Of a stretch of DNA of 64,000 nucleotides, positions 23,331 to 34,979 are shown in pieces. Origin of the DNA: Sipunculus nudus (taxonomy: Eukaryota; Annelida; Sipuncula; Golfingiida; Sipunculidae); NCBI GenBank assembly GCA_026874595.1, contig CM049307.1:59030870-59094869 (forward strand), in the 5' to 3' direction. The notes under the pieces are model-generated. The model did no database searches and was not told where the DNA came from. It worked only from the letters and a program-made list of their open reading frames with translations. Position numbers and translations under genes: made by a program. Each line of letters opens with the position of its first letter. The first letter of the stretch is position 1.

Positions 23331-24315
23331 CAGGCGGGGGACATACTAGGTCTGTTCCACAGATCAACTTTCCCTTGTATAATTTTGGTACATAAATAGC
23401 TCTCACATGACATACACAGTGAAACGTGTGTTTTAGGACCACCCATGGGACTCACAGGTGGTCTTATTGGATAGATCAGTTTTAACCAGTGCGAGTGTGA
23501 TCAGTTCCCTCAAGGGTGCATGCACCCACGATGTTTTTTGTTTTCAAAGAGCTATATTTGGAATACTTAGCAGAAAATACATATATACAAACAAATTTAA
23601 CATTAATTAAGATCCAGTCAGAAAAACCAAGAAATGTAAAAACAATGTTGTGCCAAAGACAGAAATGACTGACTCATCAAGTAAACTACCATGTTTTCCT
23701 TGGTACTTGGGTATTTATGATGCAGGTACTTCATTCCCAGGATGGTTAATAGAGCATAGACATCAAATAATGACAAATAAATAGAGGCAGTGGAGTAAAT
23801 AAAATACTCATAACCTCAGCAAATCTGTAGGGTGACTATTGCCCAACGACAGCAGATATTTTATGTCTTGATATCATCTTGCAGGGGTACTGTGTGTAAG
23901 TTTACAAAATGAGTACAAATTACCTATAAATTTAATGTTATTGTTATATGATCATTATGATGTTTAGAAATCATCCTATTCTTTGTTATTAGGTATTCCA
24001 TTAAACTTCTGTTTCATTTTGTGAACTAAATGTAGCAAAATGGTACACATGGTTTGTTAAATGTTTTAATATATATTGTTATTGGCTTCATGTTTGCATG
24101 GTTAAATTTTTTGTTATTTTCACATTATCATTGTTTTACAAGGGTTCTGTTTTCACAGTTTGCCCATAGTGTGGACTACTCTATTATAATATGAATCAGT
24201 CTGAATCAGTCTGAAAATAATCTGAATGCAAATCGTAAAAATTAGATTATGACTCAAGGTAGCATCCAGCAAGGGGAAATTCTTGTTCATTTTCAGCAGA
24301 TTATTTGAAAAATTT

Positions 24316-24366
24316 GATATTGTTTATTTTAGCAGTCTTTGAAAAATAGCTAAAATAAACAATATC
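24316..24366. repeat. perfect 18-bp hairpin
   Basis: gatattgtttattttagc (24316-24333) is exactly complementary to gctaaaataaacaatatc (24349-24366) across a 15-nt loop. It lies a little upstream of an M1-family end (24508-24538) and may be part of that element's interior. Confidence 0.8.
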
Positions 24367-24507
24367 ATGCTAAATAGTCACAAGATCTATTATCATTCAA
24401 ATATTGATATTTTGCTTTACAAATTCCCTTTGACGATGAGTATTTTTATTCATAGGGATTTTATTTTTTGTTAAAAATTTCCCTTTTGCAAATATTGCAG
24501 ATTTGTG

Positions 24508-24538
24508 ACCCTGGCAAACAAAAAGGCAACCACAGTAT
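24508..24538 (-). mobile_element. M1 MITE end fragment
   Basis: ccctggcaaacaaaaaggca followed by accacagta is the reverse complement of the left end of the element at 8435. No partner end is visible upstream, so the copy is partial or internally different. Confidence 0.6.
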
Positions 24539-25031
24539 ATATCATCACAACATTGAGAACATCAGTGTTTGTTATAGTAATACACCATTGAATTTATTCT
24601 GTAAATAATGATGATTTTTTTGTTGTTTTAATTATAAAATAACCATTTGATAAAAGCTACCACATAAACCTGTACATTCAAAACCAGGATGAAAGCTTTC
24701 ATTGCCTTAAAGGAAGAAAAATATGCAAATTTTAATTTTGAAAGAATGTGTGGGTCCTTCAGCCTGAATTTGTTATGTAAACATTTTAATAATCATATAT
24801 TTTCACTATATCTCTGACACCTGCAGTACATCAGTGAGTCGTGATTATATATTTATAAATATTTACACAGCTAGACCTTAAGCCTGTTAGCTTGGCTGTG
24901 AACAGTGAACTGCTTCCTTGAATAATTGGGAAAGAAGCTTGATTTGAATATCAGAAAGTGGACACACATACAGGGTACATGCAGAGTCAGTTCCAGAATT
25001 AAATATCAATTATCATTCAACTACCTTTTAA

Positions 25032-25602
25032 TAGTGTTGGGCCAATCATCGAGTTTTATCGAAAGTCAGTTGGTTTGCTGCCACTTTCAAGCTCTCGATT
25101 ACCAAAAAAACTATCCATTACATCATAATCATGATAATGAGTCTTTGTTTCCAAATAACTTCCGTATGTAACTGAGTTTACCGCGGTAGATGCAAGAACG
25201 GAGGACGGAATAAACCTCTGTGAACTGGCAGAGTTGCAGAAAAAGTGGGGAGAATTATAACATTGCACAACATAGGCGGTATGGCGTTAAAATGCTCCAT
25301 AAATTCTCTGTGTCTATGCAGCAAGTAGATGTCCTGGATTGTGGTTAAATTCTTGATTATTATAAATAATTAAAATGAAACTTTTAAAAGCATATTTTAC
25401 TAATGATAGGAAAATATAAAAAGTGCAAAAACTTCTTTTCTTAAGGTAGAATTACTAAGACATATGGGCTTGGTTAAGAAAGTACAGTTTCACAGAAAAC
25501 TGCATGTTTCATTATATTTGCCGTAACCGATTATTAATTGATCATAGATCGGTTTGCTCAAACGATGATCGATTATGAAAAAGGAACCAACTCCCACCAC
25601 TA
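25032..25602. mobile_element. hAT-type MITE with 8-bp target duplication (571 bp)
   Basis: The left end tagtgttggg and right end ctcccaccacta are imperfectly inverted, as in hAT transposons. The 8 bases before it (ccttttaa, 25024-25031) match the 8 after it (cctattaa, 25603-25610) at 7 of 8 positions, fitting the 8-bp duplication made by hAT transposases. No transposase frame exists. Related fragments may lie at 13340-13440 and 20650-20735. Confidence 0.7.
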
Positions 25603-25936
25603 CCTATTAATGACATTGACTTTATGTTATCAGTAGTGTTAGGTTTGATTATTAGTAAGTTAGCCAGATACCATATATGAGGTAAGTAACATCCCATATA
25701 TTAAGTAATCTTTCTAGTGTCTAAAGCATTGATGAAGAAATTATAATTGTTACTTCCCTGTAAGTTATATCATGTATTATAATATTTATGTCATATATTA
25801 TAATAATTATGTCATGTATTATAATTACAGAAATCAAATGACATAATCATCATCAAACTGTATGATATTATATAAAGTAATATTTTGATATATTGTAATT
25901 GTAATTAAGTATATTCTATTGAAATATTAATTAATA

Positions 25937-26090
25937 AACAGTAAAACTTCGAAATAACAACCACCAGTTGGACCACAATAAATTGAGGTCTTATATAAAG
26001 AACAAAAAAGAATTGGGCCATTGATCAAGTGATTGTTATTTTGAGGTGGTCGCTAAACATAGGTGGTCATTAGGTAAAATTTTTCTGTAA
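25937..26090. mobile_element. short TIR MITE (cagtaaaacttc type)
   Basis: The left end acagtaaaacttcg and right end aaatttttctgta are imperfectly inverted. The interior carries the phrase ttttgaggtggtcgctaa, which reappears as ttttgaggtggtca in the MITE at 62250-62432, so both belong to one family. The element is probably non-autonomous Tc1/mariner-type. Confidence 0.55.
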
Positions 26091-27115
26091 TATATTGGTA
26101 GGAACAAAAGCAGTTAGGTATATTTTTAATTTTCCTTGCGTAATGGTGTGAAATTAATATATTCTTACACAAGTGCGTAGGTCCTAACCTGGCAAGGTAC
26201 TTAATCATCAGCCGAAAAAAACTTCCAGGGGGTCTAACTGAAGGGGAAGCAAAATCATAATCAATGTCATGAGTACCAGCGATCGGTTGACTTTGAACCA
26301 GGAACTTACTCACTTGCACTCTTGGTATGGTTCGAATATGCTGACAGTTCATACTGTGTTTGTATGTTTATCATGGATTCTGTTTGTTCTGAAAGGGAAG
26401 TGTTAATATTGACTCACAGTAATCAACACATTCTAGGGATTGAAGTTGTATTGTTTTTACTGGCCACTAAAGGATAAAGGAGATATGCTATGATATAGTC
26501 TTCCTTTAACTCTCAGTTAACAATGTGCCGTTCTAAGTGAGCATTTATTTTCAAAAGCGTTTGTGGTATTAAATATAGTGAATTAAATATGCTTAAAGGT
26601 GAATTTGGATGTTGATAACAAGTGATTAATTGAAAACATTTTATAATTGCTAAAAATTTCAAAAATTAAAATATTTTAAAAACATTTACTGCTTAGTCAT
26701 ACTTAGACATTTGTTATTGATATATAATTATATAAATATATAAAAAATTGATATACAAAAATATGCAGCTTAAAAAACTTACATTGGGTCCATTTTGTGA
26801 TACTTTTTTTTGTGAGAAATATTGGTACATTGAGATCCATAGTTTCTTCATACAGAAGTCAGTTTTTTCCTCTGCAAAGGGAGCTATGCAGTCACCTATA
26901 TTTGTTTGTTTGTATGTAAGCAGAATTTTGTTGAAACTCCTGAACCAACTTCCATGAAACTTTGTGGAATGGTAGGACATGGCCCATGGAAGATCACATT
27001 TTCATGAATCCAGATCAAGGGACAGATCCATTCATATTGTTTTGGCTTGTTGATAACTGAATTAATGTTGCAGATGGATTGATAAAGCAGATTTTGACAT
27101 TTGAAAGTGTAAAAC

Positions 27116-27328
27116 TAAGGTTCCTTATGTATGGAATGCAGCATGCAGAATGCAGGATGCGGAATGTGTGTTGAGAGATTTCCTAAGTACCGGCACAGCA
27201 GTATGCATGTTTTCTATGTGTTGCTCCTGGATACCATGCTGAACCGGCAAAAATTGCTACATGTAGCAATTTGTTTTGCCGGATATGCATTCCGCATTCT
27301 TGACCTGCACATAAGGAATTTTACCTTA
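27116..27328. mobile_element. foldback MITE with a cruciform centre
   Basis: The left end taaggttccttatgt and right end acataaggaattttacctta are inverted, and gatgcggaatg pairs with cattccgcatt further in. At the centre (27244-27282) ccggcaaaaattgctaca meets its complement with only a 2-base bulge and no loop. The whole element is therefore close to a continuous palindrome. Confidence 0.72.
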
Positions 27329-27871
27329 TTTATTTAGTTAATACTGATTTTTATATGCATACCTCATTCTGCATGATGCATTCTGCATTTCTTACATAAT
27401 GAATCTCAAGTTAAGGCATTAAGGTAGGTCAGGGAAGATTCCAAATTAAGGTTCAGATTCAGCAAGATTGGCAGAGTTATGTGTTTTACCGAGGCCCTTT
27501 GTAGTGTGACAGAATATATTGAGCATGTATTTGCTACCAATGTTCTTTGTGAATTGCAGACCCTTGTTTCGAAACTGGCAAGTGATGTATTAAGTGTCTG
27601 TTCATATGGTAAGGTATCAGACCTCACTTAGTCTGAGAAATGATTCACTACAAAGTGACCCCAGGCTCAGTAAGTGGTGTTTTAGGTATAGTTGTGTGTT
27701 AGTGATCCTGTTGACCTGAATCCCAGAGATAAGCAAGGTGTATTTATCATACTGAAGAGATCTAAGGTGATTGAACGGTCATGCTTCTATCAGTTCTGTA
27801 CATGTATTAATATTATGCTTTAAAAAGTCAGTGTTTCTTATTATGTATGATCATATAAATAATACATTTAA

Positions 27872-28332
27872 AGGTGCCCATTCACCTACCTTTCGAAAAA
27901 GAATTAATGTAATTTCTGGCTTCCTCTGTGTATATATCAATGATCTTAGGGTAATTTTGGTTGTGAAAGTTCTTATAATGCTTTCTTGAAGGCTGTATTA
28001 ACTTTTTTATCATCAATATATTTGTAAACACAGCAGTTTTGACAAACAGGAAAAACATGAAACTCAGGGTGGTACCAGTAGGTTGTATATATGGGGAGGT
28101 AGAAAGGTCACTTGTTGCAAAATCTCATATGCAAAGCTCTGGCTTATCTGACATGCTGCCAAATCCCCTTGTATTTGTTTTATTTTTTACAACCCCTACA
28201 TATTATAAGCACATTGATATAAACAAAACAAGGAGCCCGTGTGTGGTGATATCCACATTTTCTGGCCGATTTTGTAAAATCCCTAAAGGATTACCTTTAG
28301 TTTATAAGGGTCAGATAGGTGATTGGGCCCCT
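27872..28332. mobile_element. TTAA-flanked MITE, family M3 copy 2 (461 bp)
   Basis: It has the same ends as the copy at 21032, flanked by TTAA at 27868-27871 and 28333-28336. The interior follows copy 1 closely, including the segment with tgtaaacacagca, the gacaaacaggaaaaacatg phrase and gtgattgggcccc at the right end. The 104-codon open frame inside it is fortuitous. Confidence 0.85.
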
Positions 28333-31300
28333 TTAATATTAATAGATTATTAAATGCTTTAACAACCGCTGTTTTTGACACATACACTTTACCTCTATCG
28401 ACTGTCATGTAGTAGTATGTCATACATGGAGTTTCTCATGCAAAATTCTGAAATGGGAGTGTTCAAATTAGTACCAAGTAGAGTCACTTCATAGGCCTAA
28501 TTGAATATTATGAATATTACAAGTTTGTACACTCTGGTAGGACAAACAGTATATTTGTATAATAATTAAATTATTCAGAATGGCCTAGTCAATGCAATGG
28601 TTAAAACATAATTCCTCCGACTAACAGAGCCATCAAACATACTTTGCTGTGCCACAAAGCTTAGAACAGGTACTGCCACCTCATGGAAAATTATATAACT
28701 AAATTACAGCTCTCTGGCCAACTATTTCATGGAGTGGTAAATTCCACTGGTTATGGGATGGTCAGCACCACACATCACCGACTCGCAGAACTAAGGTCTT
28801 TTCCAGTGATGTCAGCAGTAATTGGTGGTCTTTCCAAGAATAATTTTCAAAACCAACATGGTTCATTCAGTCATTGCCTATTGCGGTCTTCCTGTTGGCT
28901 ACTAATATTCCCACTAAATCAGCCTTAATATTTTTAGGCCCTTGCCTATGTTTAGTTCAGCGAGACTTTAAACACTATAACCCTCAGCCTCAGTGTTACC
29001 TATCAGACCATCAGTCTTCAGTGTGAGCCTGTTCAAACAAAAAGTAACAAACACCAGCTTACACAGTTAGTGTGAGAAAATCAGGTGTACACATGACAAA
29101 TACAGTCAAAATGTAATACATGTACCCGCTTGCTGAAACGATCACCATGATTTGTGTGTTGACAAATTGGCAGTGGCTTAGGGAACCAATACATGGGTTC
29201 ACACTAAAGATGCTAGCTTCTCCTGTCATCTGGACAGAGGGAATGTTGCTGTAGTGTATACAATGCACTTACTTTTGTCGCATGGATCATAATGTTCATA
29301 CAACAGATATATCATTGGACACGTGGTCAGTGTATGGAGTGATATATCACAAGGTAAGTGTATCGAGTACCTGAATACATGATTTCTGTGCAAATGTTAC
29401 CAAGCGGGTTGAGCTCTCTATTGCATATACTGATGGGACCACTGTTGGTGTTCTCATTGAAAAGACTGCCATTCATGTGAGGCCTTATTTGCAAATGCAG
29501 GGGAATCGTCAGGTCCTCAAAAAGCCTTGTGACACCCTAATATGCAAATATCAGGGGTTCACCATAAGGAATTTACAGGGCTTTTGTGATAAGAGGTGGC
29601 ATAGAGTTACGTCTGTCAGTACATGGAATTGTGTCTTATTTTAAGCATTATAGCAGTAAAAATACATAGGCCCTGGCAGGGCTATAAATTATAAAGGGTG
29701 TTTGTAAACATTGGTACTTGGGCTTGCTGTTGAGGGTACTATAGTAAAGGTAAAACAAACATGTATACACTTACTTTATATACCTTTACTATAGTATAAA
29801 TATACTACTGCTGTTTTCTCCTATTTTAAAGTATAGATGATTCAAAGTCCATACCTGTAACATCTGTAATATAATATGAAATATCCTGTAATTAATACTA
29901 ACTCAACTTCATGTTTATTATAATGAATGTGCCAAAACTCAGCTTACAACTTTAAATATTTATATGATAAATTATACAAAAACTGACATATTACCATGTC
30001 TATTGGAATATTTTAATAATAACAAAATATAAGTTTTAGATATTTTTGATCCTATTAGAAATAATAGTGTATATGCATGAGCTTAAAAACCTTTTAAGTT
30101 ATGTGACTACCTGCTAAGCAATATGACAGCAAACTGTGTCATACAAACACACTCACAGGGGGGTCAACTGTACAAACATTTTACAGATACAGGGGTCATT
30201 GGTGAGATGCCCAACTGTGAACACTGGCTGAGGGCCTGCTGATCACAGCATGGTTACTAATTTAAATCCATGAAAATATCAAACATGTATATACTAACTT
30301 TATATACCTTTACAATACCGCTTTTATTTGCTGCTCATATATTGTAATGGAATACCTGAGCTTGCAAAAAATTATGGGATATTTGTGGGAAACATTACTG
30401 GTTCCCATGAGAAATCCTGTATTTTGCCAGGGTTGGCTGTTTGCATGTATATAGCTGCAAGATTTGCAATTTGTGGGATTACTCTCCCAGCTAGCCGCTT
30501 AAATCTGTTTGAGTGAGCATTATGAATAGAGTCCAAATGATTCCAGCTTCTACCATATCTGCTACTGTTGTACTGTTAATCCCACTAGTGAACCGGAAAT
30601 TGCACTTGCCTCACCTTCAACAAAAACTGCTCCATTGAACATTTAAGAATTAAACTGGGCAGCACCAGCTTAACTAAGGGTGTTCAACACCTTTAAGCTC
30701 TGCTTGTCTAGCCCCATTCTTCTGGTGAAAATGGATCTAGTAGCTATTTCCAGTTGCTTTGGATCAGTTGAGAAACATGACATGCCCATAACCCTTAGCT
30801 AATCCCAACAAAGCTGTAAACAATTTACTTTACTCATTTGTAGCAGTAGCTTTTGATGAAATTTGGTGGAGAGAACTGGTCAGGACAGAGATCTGATCAT
30901 GAAGCTAAGTCTCTGCCCTGGTGGGAAATGATGGACATGAAATATGATTACTTAAGAGTCTTTTAAGAGTTCAGGGTAGACATTCTAAAAAACAGGTAGT
31001 ATGGCTCACACAGGTCCTGAAAAACTAAGGAAGTCCAAAAATTTGAAACCACAGAATTTAAAAGACATTAATATCCTTTACCAGTTGAAAGTCATTAGAG
31101 CTATATTTAACCATAGCTAATAATCTTTTACCCATCAGTCTGCAGTCGATTCACTGGTCATTTGCAGTTCACATTTTATGTTCAATAAACAGGTTTAAAA
31201 TCTCCTGCCAAACCTGCAGTTAGGTAACTTTGTCCTCCCTGGTGTGATGTACTTAACAAATGCAGTATTCTCCTTTACAAGCTGTATACATGTATGCTTA

Positions 31301-32103
31301 TTGAGGTTCAAAAGGAAGTTCACATTATGTCACTCCTATTATACCAGACAGGATGGGAAAATAAACAGTTGGTAACTGGTTGTCAGTGGATAAGAGAAGC
31401 ATTAGGATGTATGATGAAGTTAATATGATGTGACACTGACGGGTCAGCACATACCATACAGCATGGCCTGTATATAAAGTGGCAAATTAATGATGCATTT
31501 AATAACTAAAGCAGTACAGGACAAATATAGATAAAAGTAGCTAAGTTTAGAAAGGATATTATTTACTATTACTGAGTTGTTAATCCATTAAATCTATATG
31601 ATTTTGGATACTTGCTGCAATTTATTTTACATAATCATGCCCTACGGAAAGCTTGTTAAGGCATTTATAAAACATGTCACATATTCCAGGAATTGATAAA
31701 GTTTGGTACTGTGGACTGGTCTATGCTTTATCACATTGCTCTATTTGCTCCCAGGAATGCTTAGGGCAAAGGATAATAGCATATTATTGTCAGTTAGTTT
31801 ATAATTCCTCCACCAGGGGGTGAGGTATTTTGTTTCTTCCTTGCTTTGTTTGTTAAAATCTAACCATAATTTCGTTCATCTTTATATGATTTTAATTCAG
31901 TTTTCTATACCATTGTGAGATTGGGTAATTTCTTTGTCCCAGCTGAGAGCCAGGGCCATTCATTGTTATTTTGTTGCCATTGATGCCAGACCATTGAGTT
32001 GATGAAATAGGATACTGTAGCACAGAGCAGTGTTTGAGTAAGATCCAGATATGGTATATATATATATATATATATAAATATAAGCTCAGACTTCTGTTCT
32101 AGT
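28333..32103. other. non-coding, few short repeats
   Basis: No supported gene. A perfect 15-bp inverted repeat lies at 29738-29795. Sequence at 28584-28630 and again near 49705 shares attcctccgact and may be SINE debris. Open frames here are short and without domain character. Confidence 0.4.
29738..29795. repeat. perfect 15-bp inverted repeat
   Basis: actatagtaaaggta (29738-29752) pairs exactly with tacctttactatagt (29781-29795) over a 28-nt loop. A similar half (tttatatacctttacaatac) lies at 30298-30318. Confidence 0.75.
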
Positions 32104-32440
32104 TAGGCCAAACAAAACAAAGGTATGGTTCTCAGGCACCGCCTGCATCAATTTTAAACCCCCGCATCAAAAATTTTTATTTTGATTTTCAAAAGAAACT
32201 AACCAATTTTGAGCTCCAGCCGCTTTCAAGAAGATAAAATCATACAATTTTGATCAAATTTCCTTTCTTTATGTAGTACTTTTGCTTGTTTCGCTAATGA
32301 AATCTGTTAATATCATGCTTTTCCTTTTATCATTTGACTTTTTTATCGATACATACAAAAAATTAAAAATAAATAAAACGCACGCTTGCATTGATTTATG
32401 AAAAAAAATGCCTGAGAACCAAACTGTATTTTTTTGTTTG
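32104..32440. mobile_element. inverted-repeat MITE, family M2 (copy 2)
   Basis: It begins ttaggccaaa and AAGGTATGGTTCTCAGG (32120-32136), and the right end carries CCTGAGAACC (32411-32420). Its left interior, ggcaccgcc..., matches the right interior of the copy at 8966-9309, so it is inserted in the opposite orientation. The right end is more diverged than the left. Confidence 0.72.
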
Positions 32441-32469
32441 CTCTATGTATAATATTTTTCATAAAAGTT

Positions 32470-32735
32470 AGATAGTGAGGTCCATGGATAGAGCACAGGA
32501 TAAAGCTGGGAGACTAAGTTTGAATCTCAGCCGAGATTTTTCACGGCCTGCCCTTGCCTCCAGAGGGTGAACACTTTGTGGGCTTAATGGGAAAGCCATG
32601 CCCCATGGGTGTGTATTACTTCCAAAGGAGCAAGCCTTTCAGTAGTTTCTATGTATTATGACCAAGCAGTCTGGATGGAAATTAAAACACCCATGACCCA
32701 TAGGTGTGGTACACCAAGCCTGGTTGATGCCAGGA
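32470..32735 (+). repeat. tRNA-derived SINE-like sequence
   Basis: ggtccatggatagagcac (from 32479) is close to a tRNA A box, and agtttgaatctc (from 32517) to a B box, at normal spacing for an internal RNA polymerase III promoter. The following 200 bases are non-coding and could be the SINE body; the 3' limit is uncertain. Confidence 0.55.
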
Positions 32736-32800
32736 TAAACGTGTTCCCACCATGTCACAAAGTCCTGAACTTAAGTAAAAAATTGATAGTGGATACCTTT

Positions 32801-34110
32801 TTTAGCTCAGCTGACTATAAGTCATAGTTAGACTATAAGTCAATGTTAGATGTCCCCAAGATCTCCTACCAAGCCGAAAACTGGGTCTTTGTGACTTCAT
32901 TCCTTTGAGAAATTAAGGAAAAACCTCAATTTTTTATTAAAAACCTATTTTCACACTTCAGGACTGCCTAATATCAAAACCACTCATCTGTTTTTCCTCA
33001 TATTTAATATAAATAATCCTCTATATAATTCCTATGTACATGCCAGAAATTAGGTCTGTATTAAGTAATTTAAAAAAGTTATGGGCCCAAACATAATGCA
33101 TTTTGTAAATAATCAGGAAAGAAATTATTGCACTTAACACAAAACTTTTTAAAGCTAAGCACTTTTTTTCCAGTAATATTACTTTTATTAATCAAAATTA
33201 AATTGTATACCCAAAATAAGATCAAAATCTTTTAAATTTTTTAAAATATTAGCAAAAATAAAAAATTGGTACCTTAAATTTTGCCCAAATTTGACCATGG
33301 CACGTTTTTTTGCTGTAACTGCTGTGGATTTAATTTTTACAACATGTTTTTGTTAGCATTTCAACTGTTAACACCAAAAATTTGAAACCAGTTGATTAAA
33401 AACTGTAGATTTTATTCAAGTTTTCAAGCACCATGTCACATATTGCTAGTGTTATGCAGTTTGCTAGAGCTCAGCTCCCGAGCTTAAATTTGGCATACAG
33501 TTGGATTTCTCCAAAATCCCCTATCATGCCAAGAATTTGGTCACTAGGACTTAATTCCTTCGAGATATCAATGAAAAACTTCATTTTTCCATTAAAAAAA
33601 CCCATTGTTACACTTTAAGACTGCCTCATATCAAAACCACTGATCTGACTTTGATCATATATAATATACATATTTTTCTATACATTCGCTATGCACATGC
33701 CAGAAATGATGTCAGTATTGTGTATTTTTTTTAAGTTATGGGCCCAAACATAATGCACTTTTTTAAAAATCAAGAAATATATTTACTCACCTTAGATGAG
33801 AATTGCTGAAGCTGGAGACTTTTTGTCAAGAATATAACTTTATTTAATCAAGATTCGATTGTTTACCCAAAATTAGATCTGAATTTTGCAAATTTTTCAA
33901 GTTATTAGCTTAAATAAAAAATCAATACCCTAAATTTTGTCCAACTTTGGCAATGGCATGTTTTTTTTCTGTAAGCACTGTTGATTTAATTTTCACAGCA
34001 TATATACATAAGGATTTAATCTTTTAAAATCTGTAATTTCAAAGGAATTGATGGAAAAGAGTAGCTTTTATTCAAGTTTTCATACACCATGTCAAGTGTT
34101 GTTTACATCT
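32801..34110. repeat. A/B repeat array, unit 1 (A1 + B1)
   Basis: This starts with the head tttagctcagctgactataa (the palindrome is incomplete here), then monomer A1 (landmark gatgtccccaag at 32849) and monomer B1 (landmark gatttctcc at 33504), 655 bases apart. A and B are diverged versions of one sequence: both have a gcataatgttagat/gcatacagttagat start, an aatatcaaaaccac segment and aagttatgggcccaaacat. No protein can be read through it; the open frames are short and shifted between copies. Confidence 0.82.
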
Positions 34111-34979
34111 AGCCCACCTAGTAGTAAAGCCTTCACTTGCATTATGTAACCCACCCCAGGCAGCTTGTCTTGGCTCAGCTGGGCCACTACTAGCAGGCTT
34201 CTTCTCTGCCCTGCACACCCTCCCCCCCCCCCCCCCAGATGATGCATTAACTAGATGAATGTTATAATTTTCTGTATTTCATTTTATTCTTGGCTATGCT
34301 ACATTTTAGATTTTGTATTTACCACCAGGGTTACAATGATTAAAGTGCACATTTAATTGTGTCCACAAAGTGGTGTATTGCTATGAAAGTGTGGATGTTC
34401 ATCAGATAAGTAATTCCTTCCTTGAGAAGAGTAAAAACTTCACAAGGTGTGAAATTGACTATTAATTCCAGGAATAAATTAAAGCTTAGATTGTAATTAG
34501 CATAATGATATTGTTTGTCCCTCATTCAACCAACAGTGTGTATACTTTATTTGAAAAGATGTTTTTATTTTACCAAATTTACAGAATCTTATTTTATTTT
34601 GGTGAATAAGATTAAGCATGTACTGAAAACTCCAATGTGCAAAACTTTTTAATAGTGATTCAAGGAATAATCTTGCAGATGCCATGTTGTGGCATTATTT
34701 TCTTTTAAATTCAGTTTAAAAATTTGTGATTTAAAAATAATAAAAATATATGTGTATGCATAATATGACCCAATACGAGCTACACTCTGGATGTATAATG
34801 ATTGCAACTAAGAATTCTAATATTTTAACTTATATTTTCAGTGTTTTTTTAATACAAATTTATAAAACTTGTAAATAAAAAAAATTAATCAGATAAAAAC
34901 TATTTTAATGGAAAAAGTGGATATGCTTAAATAATATATAAACTTAAATGTATTATTCCCTTGAATGTGAAATAAAGGT
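34111..34979. other. non-repeated interval with a C-run, non-coding
   Basis: This sequence separates unit 1 from unit 2 of the array. It holds a run of about 15 C at 34224-34238. No gene or element end is recognised. Confidence 0.4.

Noticed and set aside
28039-28353. 104-codon open frame
   Set aside because: It lies inside the TTAA MITE at 27872-28332 and is not preserved in the sister copy.
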